Assembly: GCA_019241525.1 (NCBI GenBank)
Contig: JAFAWY010000145.1
Coordinates: forward strand, 1-42,758
Length of the DNA stretch: 42,758 bases
Source of the DNA: Pseudonocardiales bacterium
GTDB lineage: Bacteria > Actinomycetota > Actinomycetes > Mycobacteriales > Pseudonocardiaceae
Reading direction: 5' to 3'
This document shows positions 16,247-24,254 of the stretch, piece after piece. The position numbers were made by a program, and so were the translations under genes. The notes under the pieces are model-generated. The model worked only from the letters and a program-made list of their open reading frames with translations, was not told the origin of the DNA and did no database searches. How positions within the stretch are numbered: position 1 is the first letter of the stretch; each line of letters begins with the position of its first letter.

Positions 16247-17595
16247 GGGGTGCCCGCCTGCTCGTGCGTGCCGTGAAACGGGCGGGTCTGCTCGACGTAG
16301 CCAGCAAAGTCGATCACCACGTGCTCGCCGTCGCCCAGACCGCAACGGTCGCGGCGGATCCGTTCGGCTTCGGCCAGCGCCGCCGCGCTCGGAGGACGAC
16401 GGGTCTTGTGGCGGCACGGGTCGCGGTCACTGAAGTTCGCCAGGACCACGTTTGTCAACGCGGTCACGTGTTCGTCTAGACGGACCACCGCCCCGGCGCC
16501 GTCGGCCTGCCGCACATGGTGGGCCAGCAACGCTCCGTGCCGGTCGGTGACATCGAGGGTGGTCGTGCCGAGCTTATGCCCTACCGCGACGACCTCGCCC
16601 GAGTGACCAGGGACGAGGGAGTATCTGTTGCCGCGAAAGGCGATCTGTGCCTGGTTGCTGACCGTACGCTCGACCTCGACCATCGCCGGGAACGGTGCCG
16701 GCAGCGGCCGCAGCGGTTCAGCGTCGGCGAGCTCGCCGACCGTGGTCCGCACTCCCTTGCTCATGCGCTTGCGGGTGTCGAACCTGACGCAGATCCGGTC
16801 CAGGCTTGCCTGCGCCGCTGCCACCGTCACCTCATCACCCAGCGTGCGCCACCAGCGCTGCGCGATCGTGTGCGCGCTCTTCTCCACCGCGCCCTTGCGC
16901 CAGGCATGCTTGCTGGGGCAGATCGAAATGCCGACCTGGTAGTGCATCGCGACCGGCCCGAAGCTGGCGGTGATCCGCCCCGAGCCGGGATGACACACGG
17001 TGGCCATCCGGTCGAAGCGCCAGCGCTGTGTCAGGCCGCCAAGGCGGGTGACGACCTGGTGCAGCCCCTCGATCAGGTGCGGCTGGTCCTCACACTCGGC
17101 GATCCAGCCACGCCACCGGCTCGAGTGCGGCAACACCCCAAGAAGCAGATGCGCCGTGTCGCCGAACCCCCACCCCGTAGGCGGGTCCGGCAGCTCAAGC
17201 CAGTCCCATTGAGTTTCCTCGCCAGCCGGGTGCTCGATCACCGACCGGTCCTTGCTCCTGGCCGCAGCGCACGCCGCGCATCGCGGTCGCAGCTCGTGTC
17301 GCCGCACCGACGCGGTAAACGCCTGATACGAGCCGGTAAAGCCCAGATCGACGACCTCGTCATATAACGTCGTCAACCACAGATGTGGATCATCGGCTAG
17401 CCGCTGCCGACAGTAGCCAAGGAAGTCCACCATCGCCTCCGCCCGACCCGGTTTGCGCTCACCCGGACGGCGCTCCCCATTCAGATACGCACGGATCGTC
17501 TTGCGGTCATGCCCGAGGTGGTTGGCAATCGCGCTGATCGACCAACCCCTCGTTCGTAGTGCTTGCGCCTCCACGCAGTTCTCCCATGTCAACAT
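16243..17595 (-). CDS. istA: IstA-like DDE transposase of the IS21 element
   Basis: 450 residues from the ATG at 17595 (MLTWENCVEAQALRTRG); an open frame reaches further upstream but overlaps the terminal repeat. The N-terminal HTH (WSISAIANHLGHDRKTIRAYL) is followed by a retroviral-integrase-type core with candidate catalytic residues in TQWDWLELPD, DRMATV and WRKGAVEKSAH. The C-terminal Mu-type beta-barrel region contains RGNRYSLVPGHSG. It catalyses the strand transfer of the element with IstB. Intact and in genome-typical codon use. Confidence 0.93.
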   Translation of the reverse strand: MLTWENCVEAQALRTRGWSISAIANHLGHDRKTIRAYLNGERRPGERKPGRAEAMVDFLGYCRQRLADDPHLWLTTLYDEVVDLGFTGSYQAFTASVRRHELRPRCAACAAARSKDRSVIEHPAGEETQWDWLELPDPPTGWGFGDTAHLLLGVLPHSSRWRGWIAECEDQPHLIEGLHQVVTRLGGLTQRWRFDRMATVCHPGSGRITASFGPVAMHYQVGISICPSKHAWRKGAVEKSAHTIAQRWWRTLGDEVTVAAAQASLDRICVRFDTRKRMSKGVRTTVGELADAEPLRPLPAPFPAMVEVERTVSNQAQIAFRGNRYSLVPGHSGEVVAVGHKLGTTTLDVTDRHGALLAHHVRQADGAGAVVRLDEHVTALTNVVLANFSDRDPCRHKTRRPPSAAALAEAERIRRDRCGLGDGEHVVIDFAGYVEQTRPFHGTHEQAGTP

Positions 17596-18173
17596 CGGGA
17601 CGGGCCCCTTCGACGGACAGCAGCGCTGGACAAGCCGCAGCCTCGAAGGGGCACCGCCACCTCTCCCGGAACTCAGACGGTGTGTCACCGACCTGGGGAA
17701 GTTGACCTAGCAGGAGCGGGGAATTTCAGACGAGCGGGGGCAACTTCGAGTCCTCCGTCGTGAGATCGCTAACGATGGGTGTAGAATGCGCTGTTCAAGA
17801 TGTCCCACGCGAGAACTATTTATTGGCACCCCATCTTTCCGCGCTTGAGAATATCCCAACCAGAACGATGAGAAAAATAGGGGTTAATTCACGTGTCCGA
17901 ATCTCCGTTCGCCGATCTCTGCCCGGACGACAGAATCTGCTTTTTTCAAGAAGATGGTTGCTAGGGGCTATCTGAGATACGTTCTGGATCGTCTGTGTGC
18001 ACGCATCTTGACGTGCTCCCCGCGGCCAGGTCGGTCGTAAACAATACCGCCGTACCGATACAAGTATACTCGTCTCTTGGGTGCTTGGGGTCTTTCGTGG
18101 AGGTCGCACCGGAAAGCGGTTGCGTAAGTCTCAACCCCCCAGGACGGTCTTTTAAGAATAAACAAGGATAAGC

Positions 18174-18199
18174 TCGAATCCGCGTCTAGGGCTTGGGAA
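18174..18199 (+). repeat. tRNA-Gly 3'-end relic 2
   Basis: 26 bp matching the intact tRNA-Gly segment 24122-24147 at 24 positions; it contains CCGCGTCTAGGGCTTGGGAA. A TCTCTCTACC stretch follows that may retain more of the tRNA. It has the same orientation as the other relics. Confidence 0.65.
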
Positions 18200-18250
18200 T
18201 CTCTCTACCGTGCCAGTTGATAGATGCTGAGCTGCTGATCGCCGCTACCG

Positions 18251-18301
18251 CGGCGTACCGCAGTTGACCGCTATTGACCCTTCTTTACAGCACGCAGACA
18301 G
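18251..18301 (+). repeat. Diverged 50-bp repeat, copy 2
   Basis: Counterpart of 13992-14042, starting GCGGCGTACCGCAGTTGAC and ending near CAGCACGCAGAC. It lies about 50 bp after tRNA-Gly relic 2; TTGACCGCTATTGACC here recalls GTTGACCGTGATTGACC after relics 3 and 4, so it may be a diverged form of the same attachment-site flank. Confidence 0.5.
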
Positions 18302-18649
18302 CACGGCCGGGATGTTTAGGGTGCATGACAGGTAGTTGGCGTATGTATAGTTCATCCCCTGCGTTGCTGTGACTACAATTCCGCGCCGTGCGGAAAATTA
18401 CCCAAGTGCTCCGTGTAAATTATTCCGATCAATGCTGAGGTTAATTGCGAGGCATTGGTCGATCCACTTTGTGCATGCGCTTGGCGTCACGCAGGAGACC
18501 GGAGTCGACAGTCACGACCGGGCTGTGCGCTGAGGTTGCTGCGCTGGTGGTGGGGTGTTTGCATCGGGATGTCTGGGTGTTATCTAGCGTGTGTTCGTTG
18601 TCGTGACCTGTTCGTGGTGGATTCGTCTCGTTTGCGTTGGGGACGTGCG

Positions 18650-21250
18650 ATGCTGCGTGTTGTGGCAGGACCACGACGAGTGTTTGTGAGCCATACCTCG
18701 GAATTGGCGCGGTTTCCGGCGGGGCGGTCGTTCGTGGCCGCTGCGGAGCGGGCGGTGACTCGGGCCGGAGACGCCGTTGTTGAGATGGCCTATTTCGGGC
18801 CGCGGGAGGCACAGCCGGCACAGGTCTGCGCCGATGCGGTGCGGTCTGCCGATGTGTATGTCGCGGTGGTGGGATTTCGCTACGGCTCGCCGGTGGCCGA
18901 TCGCCCGGAGTTGTCTTACACCGAGTGGGAGTTTGCCGTCGCCAGTGATGCAGGATTACCGCGACTCGTGCTGCTCATCGGTGAACTAGCCGAGGGCCCC
19001 AGGGATCTGTTTGTCGATCTACGCTACGGCGCTCGGCAAGAGGCATTTCGGGCCCGGCTGGCCGCTAGTGGGGTGACTACGGCGACAGTCACGACCCCAG
19101 AACAGATAAGCGAGGTGCTGTTTCAGGCCCTGGTGAAGCTGCCGCACAGCCGGTCGCAGGCCATGCCAGAGGGCCAGGTGTGGAACGTGCCCGCCCGCAA
19201 CCCGATGTTCACCGGGCGCAAGGAACTGCTCACCGCAGTGCATACCGCTTGGCACGACGAGCATCATCCGAGAGCGGTGGTCCAAGCTCTGCACGGGATG
19301 GGAGGGATCGGCAAGACAGCGCTGGCGATTGAATACGCTCACCGCTACGCAGCCCACTATGAGCTGGTCTGGTGGGTTCCGGCCGAGCAACCAGAGCTGG
19401 TGGCTGATCGGCTAGCTGAACTGGCTTACGCCCTGGGTTTAGCGGTCGTGACCGATCCGGTGACCGTGGCGGTGGCCCGGCTGCGGGGGGCGTTACGGGA
19501 GCGGCACCGATGGTTGTTGATCTTTGACAATGCCGACGATCCCGCGGCACTGGCCCAGTATCTTCCCGGGGGTAGCGGCCATATGCTGATCACGTCCCGC
19601 AATCCCGCCTGGCAGGAGCTGGCCAGCCCGGTGGGAATGGATGTGTTCGACCGCAGCGAGTCGGTCGCTCTACTGCACCACCGCGCCCCGCAGCTAACCG
19701 AAGAGCAAGCGGACAGAGTCGCCGAGGCCTTGGGAGACCTGCCCCTCGCGTTGGCCCAGGCAGGAGCGTACTTGGCTGATGCCGCCACCGACGTGGACGG
19801 CTATCTGACTCTGTTGAGTGAGCGAACCGCGGAACTGCTGGCCCAAGGCACGCTGCCTACTTATCCATTCTCGCTGGCCGCCAGCACTCAGATCGCCCTG
19901 GACCGGCTGGCTGCCCAGTCCCCCGCCGCGCTGGCGCTGCTCACCCTGGCCGCCTATTTGGCACCAGAGCCAATCCCGTACACCCTGATCACCAACCACC
20001 CCACTCACCTGCCTGACCCTCTCGCAACCGCGGCCAGGGATCCGCTGGCGTTCACCGAACTGACCCGGTTGCTGCGCCGGCACGGACTGGGTCGGGTCGA
20101 ACCCACCACTTTGCAGCTGCATCGGCTACTGGCCGCGATCCTGCGCGCCCAACCCCACCCACACCAGGACCTGCCCACCCTGGTGGTGGGGCTGCTGCAC
20201 GCCGCGGTTCCAGCCGACCCGTGGGACAACCCCGTGGCCTGGCCAACCTGGCGCCAGCTCCTCGCGCATGTCCTAGTCGCCACACAGCCCCACCACGGTC
20301 TCGCCGGGGCCGAGGAAGACATAGCCTGGCTGCTCAACCGCGCTGCTGTCTATTTGCAAACCCGGGGGCAACCCGGCACTGCCCGACCGCTCTTCGAACG
20401 CGCCTGGAACCTGCGCCGTCGCGTACTCGGCGACGACCACCCCCACACCTTGGAAGCGGCCAGTAACCTCGCCCACGATCTGTGGGCACTGGGGCACTAC
20501 AAGCAGGGCCATCAGCTCGGCGAGCACACCCTCACCCACATGCGTCGGATCCTGGGCGACGAGCACCCCCACACTTTGGAAGCGGCCAGTAGTTTGACCC
20601 TCAATTTGTGGGCACTAGGGCAATACGAGCAGCACCGCCAGCTCAGCGAGGACACCCTGACCCGCCAGCGTAGAGTCCTGGGCGATGATCACCCCCAAAC
20701 CCTGACTTCGGCCACCTACCTTGCCTCGTCCCTGTGGGAATTAGGGCACTACGAGCAGGCCCGCCAACTCGGCGAGGACACCCTGACCCGCCAGCGCAGA
20801 GTCCTGGGCGACGACCACCCCCAAACCCTGCAATCCGCTTACCAACTCGCCATGTACCTGCGGGACTTGAGGCACTACGAGCAGGCCCGCCAACTCGCCG
20901 AGGACACCCTGACCCGCCAGCGCCGGGTCCGAGGCGAGGACCATCTCCACACCCTGGCCTCAGCCATAGTCCTCGCCACCATTCTGCTCGAGGTGGGGCA
21001 GTGCGAGCAGGCTCGTCAGCTCGGCGAGGACACCCTCGCTCGCATGCGGCGGGTTCTAGGCGAGGACCACATCTACACCTTGATCGCGGCCAGCTATCTT
21101 GCCACCATCCTGCGGAAGGTGGGGCAGTACGAGCAGGCCCGCCAACTCGGCGAAGACACCCTGACCCGAATGGGGCGGGTCCTAGGCGAGGATCACCCTG
21201 AGACGTTGCGCTCAGCGCGCAGTCTCGCGCCTGTGCTGGCATCTGAATGA
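18650..21250 (+). CDS. NLR-like protein: DUF4062 - NB-ARC STAND NTPase - TPR array
   Basis: 866 residues from the ATG at 18650, preceded 6 nt upstream by GGGGA. Residues about 8-110 resemble DUF4062 ([42 protein letters not shown]). Residues about 185-440 are an NB-ARC/STAND NTPase: P-loop GMGGIGKT (216-223), Walker [10 protein letters not shown] (Asp293), LITSRN and [15 protein letters not shown]. From about residue 570 to the end there are seven 42-residue kinesin-light-chain-type TPRs, each with H-x-x-T-L (for example [12 protein letters not shown]); the repeats are very alike in DNA, so they are recently expanded. Such proteins are expected to sense a ligand with the repeats and trigger an N-terminal effector; many STAND proteins are anti-phage. 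The island location supports defence. Ligand and effector activity are unknown. Confidence 0.85.
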   Translation: MLRVVAGPRRVFVSHTSELARFPAGRSFVAAAERAVTRAGDAVVEMAYFGPREAQPAQVCADAVRSADVYVAVVGFRYGSPVADRPELSYTEWEFAVASDAGLPRLVLLIGELAEGPRDLFVDLRYGARQEAFRARLAASGVTTATVTTPEQISEVLFQALVKLPHSRSQAMPEGQVWNVPARNPMFTGRKELLTAVHTAWHDEHHPRAVVQALHGMGGIGKTALAIEYAHRYAAHYELVWWVPAEQPELVADRLAELAYALGLAVVTDPVTVAVARLRGALRERHRWLLIFDNADDPAALAQYLPGGSGHMLITSRNPAWQELASPVGMDVFDRSESVALLHHRAPQLTEEQADRVAEALGDLPLALAQAGAYLADAATDVDGYLTLLSERTAELLAQGTLPTYPFSLAASTQIALDRLAAQSPAALALLTLAAYLAPEPIPYTLITNHPTHLPDPLATAARDPLAFTELTRLLRRHGLGRVEPTTLQLHRLLAAILRAQPHPHQDLPTLVVGLLHAAVPADPWDNPVAWPTWRQLLAHVLVATQPHHGLAGAEEDIAWLLNRAAVYLQTRGQPGTARPLFERAWNLRRRVLGDDHPHTLEAASNLAHDLWALGHYKQGHQLGEHTLTHMRRILGDEHPHTLEAASSLTLNLWALGQYEQHRQLSEDTLTRQRRVLGDDHPQTLTSATYLASSLWELGHYEQARQLGEDTLTRQRRVLGDDHPQTLQSAYQLAMYLRDLRHYEQARQLAEDTLTRQRRVRGEDHLHTLASAIVLATILLEVGQCEQARQLGEDTLARMRRVLGEDHIYTLIAASYLATILRKVGQYEQARQLGEDTLTRMGRVLGEDHPETLRSARSLAPVLASE

Positions 21251-22005
21251 GCACCACCAGTTCATCAATTGAACCGCCGATCGGTGCACGCGTCATACAA
21301 CTCTGCATCTGGCTAGCGTGCGATAGCCCTCTTGAAACAGCTCGAGAACGACGTATCCCGTCGCGTCGGCAAGCTCGTCTCGGAATAGACACCGCACGCG
21401 CCGAACGATCCAGTGGTGGGGAGTATTCCACCGCCCTGGTCTTGAGCACCGCAGATGACAAAAACGAAAATGACTCTGAATTGTTCCTTTGCGATGATGC
21501 GGGTGACCGGCATCGAACCCGTGTCTAGAGCTTGGGAACCCTCAAATGGTGCCCTGGTCTATGCCTTGAGCTGTGGTCAAGAGCGACCCTGGTTGACCGT
21601 GATTGGCCCCGGCTTGTGGCACGACAGCGGGCCTGCTTCCTGCCGTCGCGCGAGCCGCGATCAACCGTATCGACATTAGGAATGCCCGGTTAGTGCGAGA
21701 TGGTCACCACGTAATGGTTGAATCGTTAACCGCCAGTTCTCAAGACTCGCGGTAGTAGTTCGCTAAACAACTTTACTGTTCGGGGCACGTTTCGCCGCAT
21801 TGATTCGCGGACTAACGAACATGGGCACCGTAGACGGCTGAGACCAAGATAAGATCGTGATACCACTGCGGCTCGTGCAATATGTCGCTCGAGCCGGGCC
21901 GAGCAGGGTTGATGCGAGCCAGTTGTCGTGAAGGTTGGCAAAGGTGTCGAGGCTGTAACCGAGACCTCACGAAGAGTCATACACCGGGCGGGTAGGCTCA
22001 GTATC
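21251..22005. other. Island spacer between the NLR-like gene and the first toxin-antitoxin pair
   Basis: About 750 bp without an intact gene. It contains tRNA-Gly relic 3 with its flank (21499-21623). A short frame ending at TAG near 21390 reads LKQLENDVSRRVGKLVSE, which looks like the C-terminus of a helical protein but has no upstream body; it may be a gene remnant. Confidence 0.45.
21499..21623 (+). repeat. tRNA-Gly 3'-end relic 3 with attachment-site flank
   Basis: GCGGGTGACCGGCATCGAA, then CTAGAGCTTGGGAACCCTCA, matches relic 4 (22963 onward) with a few mismatches. Both then continue into a shared flank with ACCCTGGTTGACCGTGATT and CCCCGGCTTGTGGCACG. The tRNA part stops in the anticodon arm, the usual crossover area of tyrosine integrases. 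No integrase gene is nearby. Confidence 0.8.
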
Positions 22006-22275
22006 ATGGGTACAACGTCGAACTCCTCGTCGAGCGGCTTCAAGGTCGTCGTAGATGAGGACGGTAACTTGACTGTGCCCGCCGGAGAGCTAGCTCGGCA
22101 TGGCGTACGCCCCGGAGCTCGCTTGTGGATCATCCCTGAACAGCGGGGCGGCGAGCGTAGAAGCATGCTGGGTGCACTTAAGGATGCAGTGTCACCTGAA
22201 GCCGTTGAAGACCTGCTGCGCGGGCTTGATGCTGCGAAGGCTGACCGTATCGCCTACTACACCGAACAGTCATAG
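22006..22275 (+). CDS. AbrB/SpoVT-like antitoxin (VapB type)
   Basis: 89 residues from the ATG at 22006; the upstream open frame lacks homology-like character. Residues 11-45 look like a swapped-hairpin AbrB domain (FKVVVDEDGNLTVPAGELARHGVRPGARLWI broken across strands), and the rest is a helical toxin-binding tail (EAVEDLLRGLDAAKADRIAYY). Two bases separate it from the PIN toxin gene, the normal order of VapBC modules. It should neutralise the toxin and autorepress the operon. The pair lies between tRNA-Gly relics 3 and 4. Confidence 0.8.
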   Translation: MGTTSNSSSSGFKVVVDEDGNLTVPAGELARHGVRPGARLWIIPEQRGGERRSMLGALKDAVSPEAVEDLLRGLDAAKADRIAYYTEQS

Positions 22276-22277
22276 GC

Positions 22278-22685
22278 GTGCGGGTTGTTGCCGACTCTCA
22301 TGTTTTGATCTTCTACTTGCTCCAGCCTGAGAGGCTGACCGATCCTGCGTTAGCGGCCTTGCTCGAAGCGGAGGACACCGACGGAGTGGTGGTGTCAGTT
22401 GCGACTATTGGCGATCTTTGGTACGCCTCGCGCAAGAGCGGGCCGAATTCCCTGGCGCCCGGTGCTTTTGAGTTGCTTCGTCGAACAGTGCTCGACCCTT
22501 CTGCAAACCTTGAGGTTGTTCCGATTGTGGTTGACACAATGAAGCACTTTGATCGTGTTCCGCTGGCTGACCTTGCTGATCCGTTTGATCGATTCATTGT
22601 GGCCACGGCAGCGCAGTTAGAGCTGCCTCTGGTGACGGCGGACAGGGCAATCAGACAAACGAACGTCGTCAAGGTGATCTGGTAA
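22278..22685 (+). CDS. PIN-domain toxin (VapC type)
   Basis: 135 residues from a GTG two bases after the antitoxin stop. It is a complete PIN domain: Asp6 in VVADSHVLIFYL, DPFDRFIVATAAQ, and a closing VTADRAI...VKVIW. The family cleaves RNA (often tRNA or 23S rRNA) with Mg2+. One point to note: the second acidic position, usually Glu in a S-x-x-S-x-x-E segment, reads SVATIGDLWYA, so Asp46 takes its place. Activity is likely but not certain. The codon use is slightly lower in GC than core genes. Confidence 0.85.
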   Translation: MRVVADSHVLIFYLLQPERLTDPALAALLEAEDTDGVVVSVATIGDLWYASRKSGPNSLAPGAFELLRRTVLDPSANLEVVPIVVDTMKHFDRVPLADLADPFDRFIVATAAQLELPLVTADRAIRQTNVVKVIW

Positions 22686-22955
22686 CTGGTGTAGAGTTTG
22701 GCGTGGCGGCCACGACGACTGGCTTTGGAGGATGGTCAGCGCGGGTGGTGATCGCATCAAACGATCGGATAGCGCATTTGGGACCGCGAATCAGCAGCTC
22801 GGGATCATTGTTGTCGGCACACCCGCTAAGGCTTCCCGAAACTGGGCATCTCTACCTGCTGCCTAACCGCATGTAGAGAGCGCGCCGGTAAAATTGATTG
22901 TCAACACATAAGGCCCAGCTTTGCACATAACAATCCCTCTGGCATGGGACTTTCC

Positions 22956-23096
22956 AATGGAGCGGGTGACGGGAATCGAACCCGCGTCTAGAGCTTGGGA
23001 ACCCTCAAATGACGCCCTGGTCCAGGCGTTGGCCTGCGGCCAGCCGTGGTCAGGAGTGACCCTGGTTGACCGTGATTGACCCCGGCTTGTGGCACG
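22956..23096 (+). repeat. tRNA-Gly 3'-end relic 4 (perfect 46-bp copy) with attachment-site flank
   Basis: 22956-23001 is identical to 24102-24147, covering the tRNA 3' CCA, acceptor strand, T arm and part of the anticodon arm. The sequence then diverges and continues into the flank shared with relic 3 (GACCCTGGTTGACCGTGATT). At 23083-23107 the motif TGTGGCACG occurs twice (GGCTTGTGGCACG, GCCTGTGGCACG), resembling arm-type integrase sites. With the intact tRNA it forms a direct-repeat pair around the second toxin-antitoxin module. Confidence 0.9.
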
Positions 23097-23296
23097 CCTG
23101 TGGCACGATGGCCGGCTCTTACCCGGCTGCGCACGGGTTCTGCGTTTCTGGCGAGCACGATCTGGCCGTATTTACAAACTTCCTGGTTTGTCCACTCGCC
23201 AAATGTTGTGGTGCGTATTGTGTTCCGGGAGCCACCCACCGCGCTCAGTCAAGACCGCTGACGGTGGAGGGTGTCCAGCCGTGGGATACTTATGTC

Positions 23297-23575
23297 ATGG
23301 CCACCAGGGACGAAATACATCACCTGCTCGATGGTGTGCCCGACGACCGGGTTGCGGCGATCGGCGAAATACTTCGCGCCGCCTTGGAAGCGGGCCTGAC
23401 CGGCGACCAAGCGCACCGACTCGCCAAGCAACTGCGGGTTGATCCGGACCTGACACGCCTCGCAGCGGAGCCTGTCCGCAGGTTCGCCAGTGCAGGCACG
23501 CTGTCGGCCGAACCTGACCTCGCGGAGCGGAGCGAGGAGATTCTGCGCACCGAGCCTCCTGGCACGGCCGCGTGA
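23297..23575 (+). CDS. Antitoxin of the second PIN toxin pair
   Basis: 92 residues from the ATG at 23297 (MATRDEIHHLLDGVPDDR); the longer frame upstream runs through attachment-site sequence and is not coding. The sequence is mostly helical (AIGEILRAALEAGLTGDQAHRLAKQL) with an acidic C-terminus, as in small antitoxins paired with PIN proteins; I cannot name the family more precisely. It overlaps the toxin start by 4 nt. A broken near-copy exists at 14642-14863. Confidence 0.75.
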   Translation: MATRDEIHHLLDGVPDDRVAAIGEILRAALEAGLTGDQAHRLAKQLRVDPDLTRLAAEPVRRFASAGTLSAEPDLAERSEEILRTEPPGTAA

Positions 23576-23982
23576 TTCTGGTCGACACCGGACCGATCGT
23601 GGCCGTCATTAACGACCGCGATGACCATCACCGGGAGTGCACGTATCTACTGGAGCGGCTGCCCGGTCCGCTGCTGATTCCCGCCACCGTGGCAACCGAG
23701 GTGTGCCTGATGCTCGAACGTCGCCGGGGAACCTACGCAGAGTTGGCGTTCTTGTCAGATGTACGGGCTGGCCGGTACACCCTGATCGAGTCGTTGTCCG
23801 CCGATCTTGACCGGGTCGCCGAACTTGTGGAGAAGTATGACGACCTGCCGTTGGGCACCGTGGACGCCTCGGTGATCGCGTTAGCTGAGCGGCTGAACAT
23901 CAGTACCGTCGTGACCCTCGATCGCCGTGACTTTGGCATTGTGCGCCCAGCCCACGTGCCCGCATTAACCCTGCTGCCTTGA
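23572..23982 (+). CDS. PIN-domain toxin (VapC type), second pair
   Basis: 136 residues from a GTG overlapping the antitoxin stop (GTGA), implying coupled translation. The PIN acidic residues are in place: Asp5 (MILVDTGPIVAV), Glu43 (ATVATEVCLMLERR), the Asp of GTVDASVIALAERL and the Asp of TLDRRDFG. It should be a Mg2+-dependent RNase held inactive by its partner. With the antitoxin it is the only clear cargo between the two 46-bp direct repeats, so it could act as an addiction module for that segment. Confidence 0.88.
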   Translation: MILVDTGPIVAVINDRDDHHRECTYLLERLPGPLLIPATVATEVCLMLERRRGTYAELAFLSDVRAGRYTLIESLSADLDRVAELVEKYDDLPLGTVDASVIALAERLNISTVVTLDRRDFGIVRPAHVPALTLLP

Positions 23983-23992
23983 TAGCGTACAA

Positions 23993-24115
23993 ATGATCAC
24001 AGGAGCCAGCCCGCGTCAACCGCAATCTGCAAGTTACATCGGCGTGTTCCTCGCAATGGGCGTCAGCCTGACGATATTCTGCTTTTGGAACTGGGTTTTT
24101 GAATGGAGCGGGTGA
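23993..24115 (+). CDS. Possible 40-aa membrane peptide ending inside tRNA-Gly
   Basis: ATG at 23993, 40 codons to TGA at 24113-24115. The middle and C-terminal half is a single membrane span (YIGVFLAMGVSLTIFCFWNW). The last codons (EWSG) and the stop are the complement of the tRNA-Gly 3' end. There is no good ribosome-binding site, and it starts 8 bp after the toxin stop. It might be a small toxin-associated membrane protein or a chance frame. Confidence 0.25.
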   Translation: MITGASPRQPQSASYIGVFLAMGVSLTIFCFWNWVFEWSG

Positions 24116-24177
24116 CGGGAATCGAACCCGCGTCTAGAGCTTGGGAAGCTCTCATTCTACCATTAAACTACACCCGC
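24104..24177 (-). tRNA. tRNA-Gly (anticodon TCC)
   Basis: Reading right to left, GCGGGTG (acceptor) pairs with CACCCGC, the discriminator is T and CCA is encoded (24106-24104). The anticodon loop TTCCCAA sits in the stem AGAGC/GCTCT, and the T loop is TTCGATT. It is intact and lies next to dcd, an arrangement I recall from other actinobacteria. It is the integration site for the island on its 3' side, where four further copies of its 3' half are found. Confidence 0.95.
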
Positions 24178-24254
24178 AGTAGCGCCGAGCTTAGCATGCG
24201 TCCGAGCTAGCCGAGGCACCTGCTGGGTATCAGGGATCCGGCTAGTGTGACGCC

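Larger units (their letters stand above)
15005..17750 (-). mobile_element. IS21-family insertion sequence with three overlapping ORFs
   Basis: About 2.75 kb. It encodes, on the minus strand, istA, istB and a small zinc-ribbon ORF, each overlapping the next by 4 nt. The ends are imperfect inverted repeats of roughly 57 bp: reading outward, both contain GGGGAAG near the inner edge, CTAGCA, GGGGAATTTC and GACGAGCGG, and finish in GAG at 15005 (complement) and 17750. I could not identify an exact target duplication. All three frames are intact, so the element may be active. It lies between tRNA-Gly relics 1 and 2. Confidence 0.85.
17751..18649. other. Island spacer between the IS21 element and the NLR-like gene
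   Basis: About 900 bp of lower-GC DNA with no convincing gene. It contains tRNA-Gly relic 2 (18174-18199) and the second copy of the 50-bp repeat (18251-18301). A 23-codon frame from the GTG at 17893 is too weak to call. The last 200 bp are open in the frame of the NLR-like gene but encode a Trp/Cys/Arg-rich stretch that does not resemble its domain. Confidence 0.45.

Noticed and set aside
17893-17964. 23-codon frame starting MSESPFADLCPDD and ending in Cys
   Set aside because: No ribosome-binding site or promoter, and no conserved context; likely chance.
17816-18109. 97-codon minus-strand frame in the island spacer
   Set aside because: Low-complexity basic sequence overlapping the lower-GC spacer, with no similarity to any family.
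18455-18649. 65-codon N-terminal extension of the NLR-like protein
   Set aside because: Trp/Cys/Arg-rich stretch unlike a domain; the ATG at 18650 has a GGGGA site and starts directly before DUF4062.
20400-21230. 126-bp periodic repeats suggesting a repeat array
   Set aside because: They encode the 42-residue TPR units of the NLR-like protein and stay in frame throughout.
21310-21390. Fragment reading LKQLENDVSRRVGKLVSE
   Set aside because: Protein-like, but only about 20 residues with an upstream stop; cannot be assigned to a gene.
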